From NCBI GenBank assembly GCA_010027295.1, contig RGVM01000129.1, positions 1-7,110 of the forward strand: 7,110 bases of DNA, written 5' to 3'. A program made the translations under genes and the position numbers. The notes under the pieces are model-generated. The model did not search any database and was not told the DNA's origin. It was given only the letters and a program-made list of their open reading frames with translations. Shown here piece by piece: positions 5,890 through 7,110 of the stretch (position 1 is the stretch's first letter; the number at the start of each line of letters is the position of its first letter). The stretch comes from Chitinophagia bacterium (GTDB lineage: Bacteria; Bacteroidota; Bacteroidia; Chitinophagales; Chitinophagaceae).

Positions 5890-7110
5890 TGAACCCTCAG
5901 AACCTCTCATATCCAGTCTCCGGACGAAAGGCGCTGGCCGAGACCGACGAAAAGCCCATCCGCTTCCGCAGCGTCTTCTGGAATTTCGCCCAGTTCTGGC
6001 CGGTCATCACGCTGTCCTGCCTGCTGGGTGGCGTGGCCTCGTTTCTCTATTTGAAACGGACGGAACCCGTGTACAGCGCCACGACAAAGATCCTCATCCG
6101 TGATGAGACCAGTTCAGGCCAGATCACGGAGGCGAACGTATTTGAAGACCTTGGCCTGATCAGCCGGAGCGGCAATATGGAGAACGAGATGGAAGTGCTT
6201 CAGTCGGTCCACCTCATGAAGCATGTGGTGGAGAAACTTGACCTGCGGACCTTGTACCATCGCCGGGATGGACTCCGCGACATAGACCTGTACCGGTCGG
6301 CACCCTTCCGCGTGGTCTCCTGGACCCCAAGGGACAGCGTCCGTGACGCCCAGGTATCCTGGCAGGTGCAACCCCTCGACGACCGGCGTTTCGCCGCCAC
6401 CCTCGACGGGGAAAGACATGAAGGCCGGTATGGTTCGCTGCTGGTCACAAAACGGGGCGTGCTCATGCTGGAGCGCGATCCCCGCGTGAAAGCCAATGGT
6501 GTCGGAGAGGCCATCCGTGTCACCCTGCGGGACGCCGATGCCGCCGCCACCGCCATCACCGGCCGCATGACGGTTAAATACATCGGCAAGCGCTCCACGG
6601 TTCTCGAACTTACATTGAACGACCCTGTGATGCAGCGGGCCAGGGACATCCTCGACGAGCTTGCGCGCGTGTATGACCAGACGCAGCTCACAGACAGGAA
6701 CCGCATCTACGTGAACACCATCTCCTTCATAGACGACAGGCTTGGAATCCTCTCCTCGGAGCTCTCCGACATCGAGTCGGCCGTCGAGCGTCTCAAGGAC
6801 AAGGGCCGCGTCGTGGATGCCGTCGCCGAAGTGCCCATCCTGAGGGAGGAGACCCAGGCCTACGAGAAGCAGCTCTCTGACAACGAGATACAGCTCGACA
6901 TCATCCGGAACATCCGGTCCTACCTGGCGCGCGATCCCGGGCGTTTCGACTTCATCCCGTCCAACCTGGGCATCAACAACCTCACGCTGACGGGCATGCT
7001 CGAGAACTTCAACACCCTGCTGCTCGAACGCGATAAGGCGGCTGTCACTCTGGGACATGCCAACCCGCAGCTCAAGGCCATGGAACGCCAGCTGGCGAAC
7101 CTCCGGACGG
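5889..7110 (+). CDS. Wzc-like polysaccharide co-polymerase/export protein, 3'-truncated by window end
   Basis: Inner-membrane partner of the Wza-like channel, controlling chain length and export. The frame is open to the last base, giving 407 residues of what is normally a 700-800 residue protein. It has a cytosolic N-terminus (1-35), membrane helix about 37-55 (WPVITLSCLLGGVASFLYL), and the Wzz domain (PVYSATTKILIRDE ... NVFEDLGLIS ... MENEMEVLQSVHLM, about 60-112). A periplasmic region follows, with likely coiled coil from about 280 to 345 and another at 372-407 ending in NPQLKAMERQLANLR, like the GNVR region of this family. The tyrosine-kinase domain expected at the C-terminus lies outside the window, so BY-kinase activity cannot be confirmed. 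GTG at 5889 is chosen because no in-frame ATG occurs before 6178, inside the Wzz domain, while the residues after the GTG match typical N-termini. Confidence 0.92.
   Translation, partial: MNPQNLSYPVSGRKALAETDEKPIRFRSVFWNFAQFWPVITLSCLLGGVASFLYLKRTEPVYSATTKILIRDETSSGQITEANVFEDLGLISRSGNMENEMEVLQSVHLMKHVVEKLDLRTLYHRRDGLRDIDLYRSAPFRVVSWTPRDSVRDAQVSWQVQPLDDRRFAATLDGERHEGRYGSLLVTKRGVLMLERDPRVKANGVGEAIRVTLRDADAAATAITGRMTVKYIGKRSTVLELTLNDPVMQRARDILDELARVYDQTQLTDRNRIYVNTISFIDDRLGILSSELSDIESAVERLKDKGRVVDAVAEVPILREETQAYEKQLSDNEIQLDIIRNIRSYLARDPGRFDFIPSNLGINNLTLTGMLENFNTLLLERDKAAVTLGHANPQLKAMERQLANLRT

Noticed and set aside
6114..7058. 314-codon open frame on the - strand
   Set aside because: It lies opposite the Wzc-like gene, whose + strand protein has clear family motifs; the antisense translation has no recognisable domain and is an effect of high GC at third positions.

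Overview
The window looks like chromosomal DNA of a fairly GC-rich member of the Bacteroidota. The evidence is a class II fructose-bisphosphate aldolase behind a Bacteroidota-type promoter (TTG ... TAnnTTTG), A-rich rather than strong Shine-Dalgarno leaders, two lipoproteins, and a Wza-like/Wzc-like exopolysaccharide export pair of the form common in that phylum. All convincing genes lie on the + strand. No rRNA, tRNA, insertion sequence or CRISPR array was seen.

Layout. (1) Positions 1 to about 400 carry an open frame whose first 100 or so codons encode a Cys-rich segment with one membrane helix and a basic tail. It reads more like a eukaryotic membrane protein than anything expected beside the next gene. 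(2) About 399-1256 is a formylglycine-generating enzyme (sulfatase-modifying factor) with both redox cysteines but without its normal N-terminus. It is in a different frame from (1), so the sequence near 330-400 is either a chimeric join or a real gene-breaking rearrangement. (3) 1337-2404 is a complete fbaA with its own promoter and a small palindrome over the -33 element. (4) 2598-3482 and 3479-4558 overlap by ATGA: a lipoprotein with a xylose-isomerase-like TIM barrel, then a cytosolic Gfo/Idh/MocA oxidoreductase. They probably form a two-gene sugar-modification unit. (5) 4559-5059 is a 501-base gap. It holds an AT-rich island with a 12-bp inverted repeat made of two TTCGWCGAA dyads 62 bp apart, then a GC-rich leader with several overlapping hairpins. 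(6) 5060-5857 encodes a Wza-like outer-membrane polysaccharide export lipoprotein, and 5889 to the window end encodes the N-terminal 407 residues of a Wzc-like chain-length/export protein starting at GTG.

How they work together: the last two genes should form the export channel and its inner-membrane partner for a secreted or capsular polysaccharide, with synthesis genes expected downstream of the window. The isomerase/oxidoreductase pair and the aldolase are carbohydrate-metabolism genes; nothing seen ties them to the export operon beyond proximity. The most original material is the non-coding gap before the export operon and the junction at the left edge. No clearly new defence or mobile system was found.
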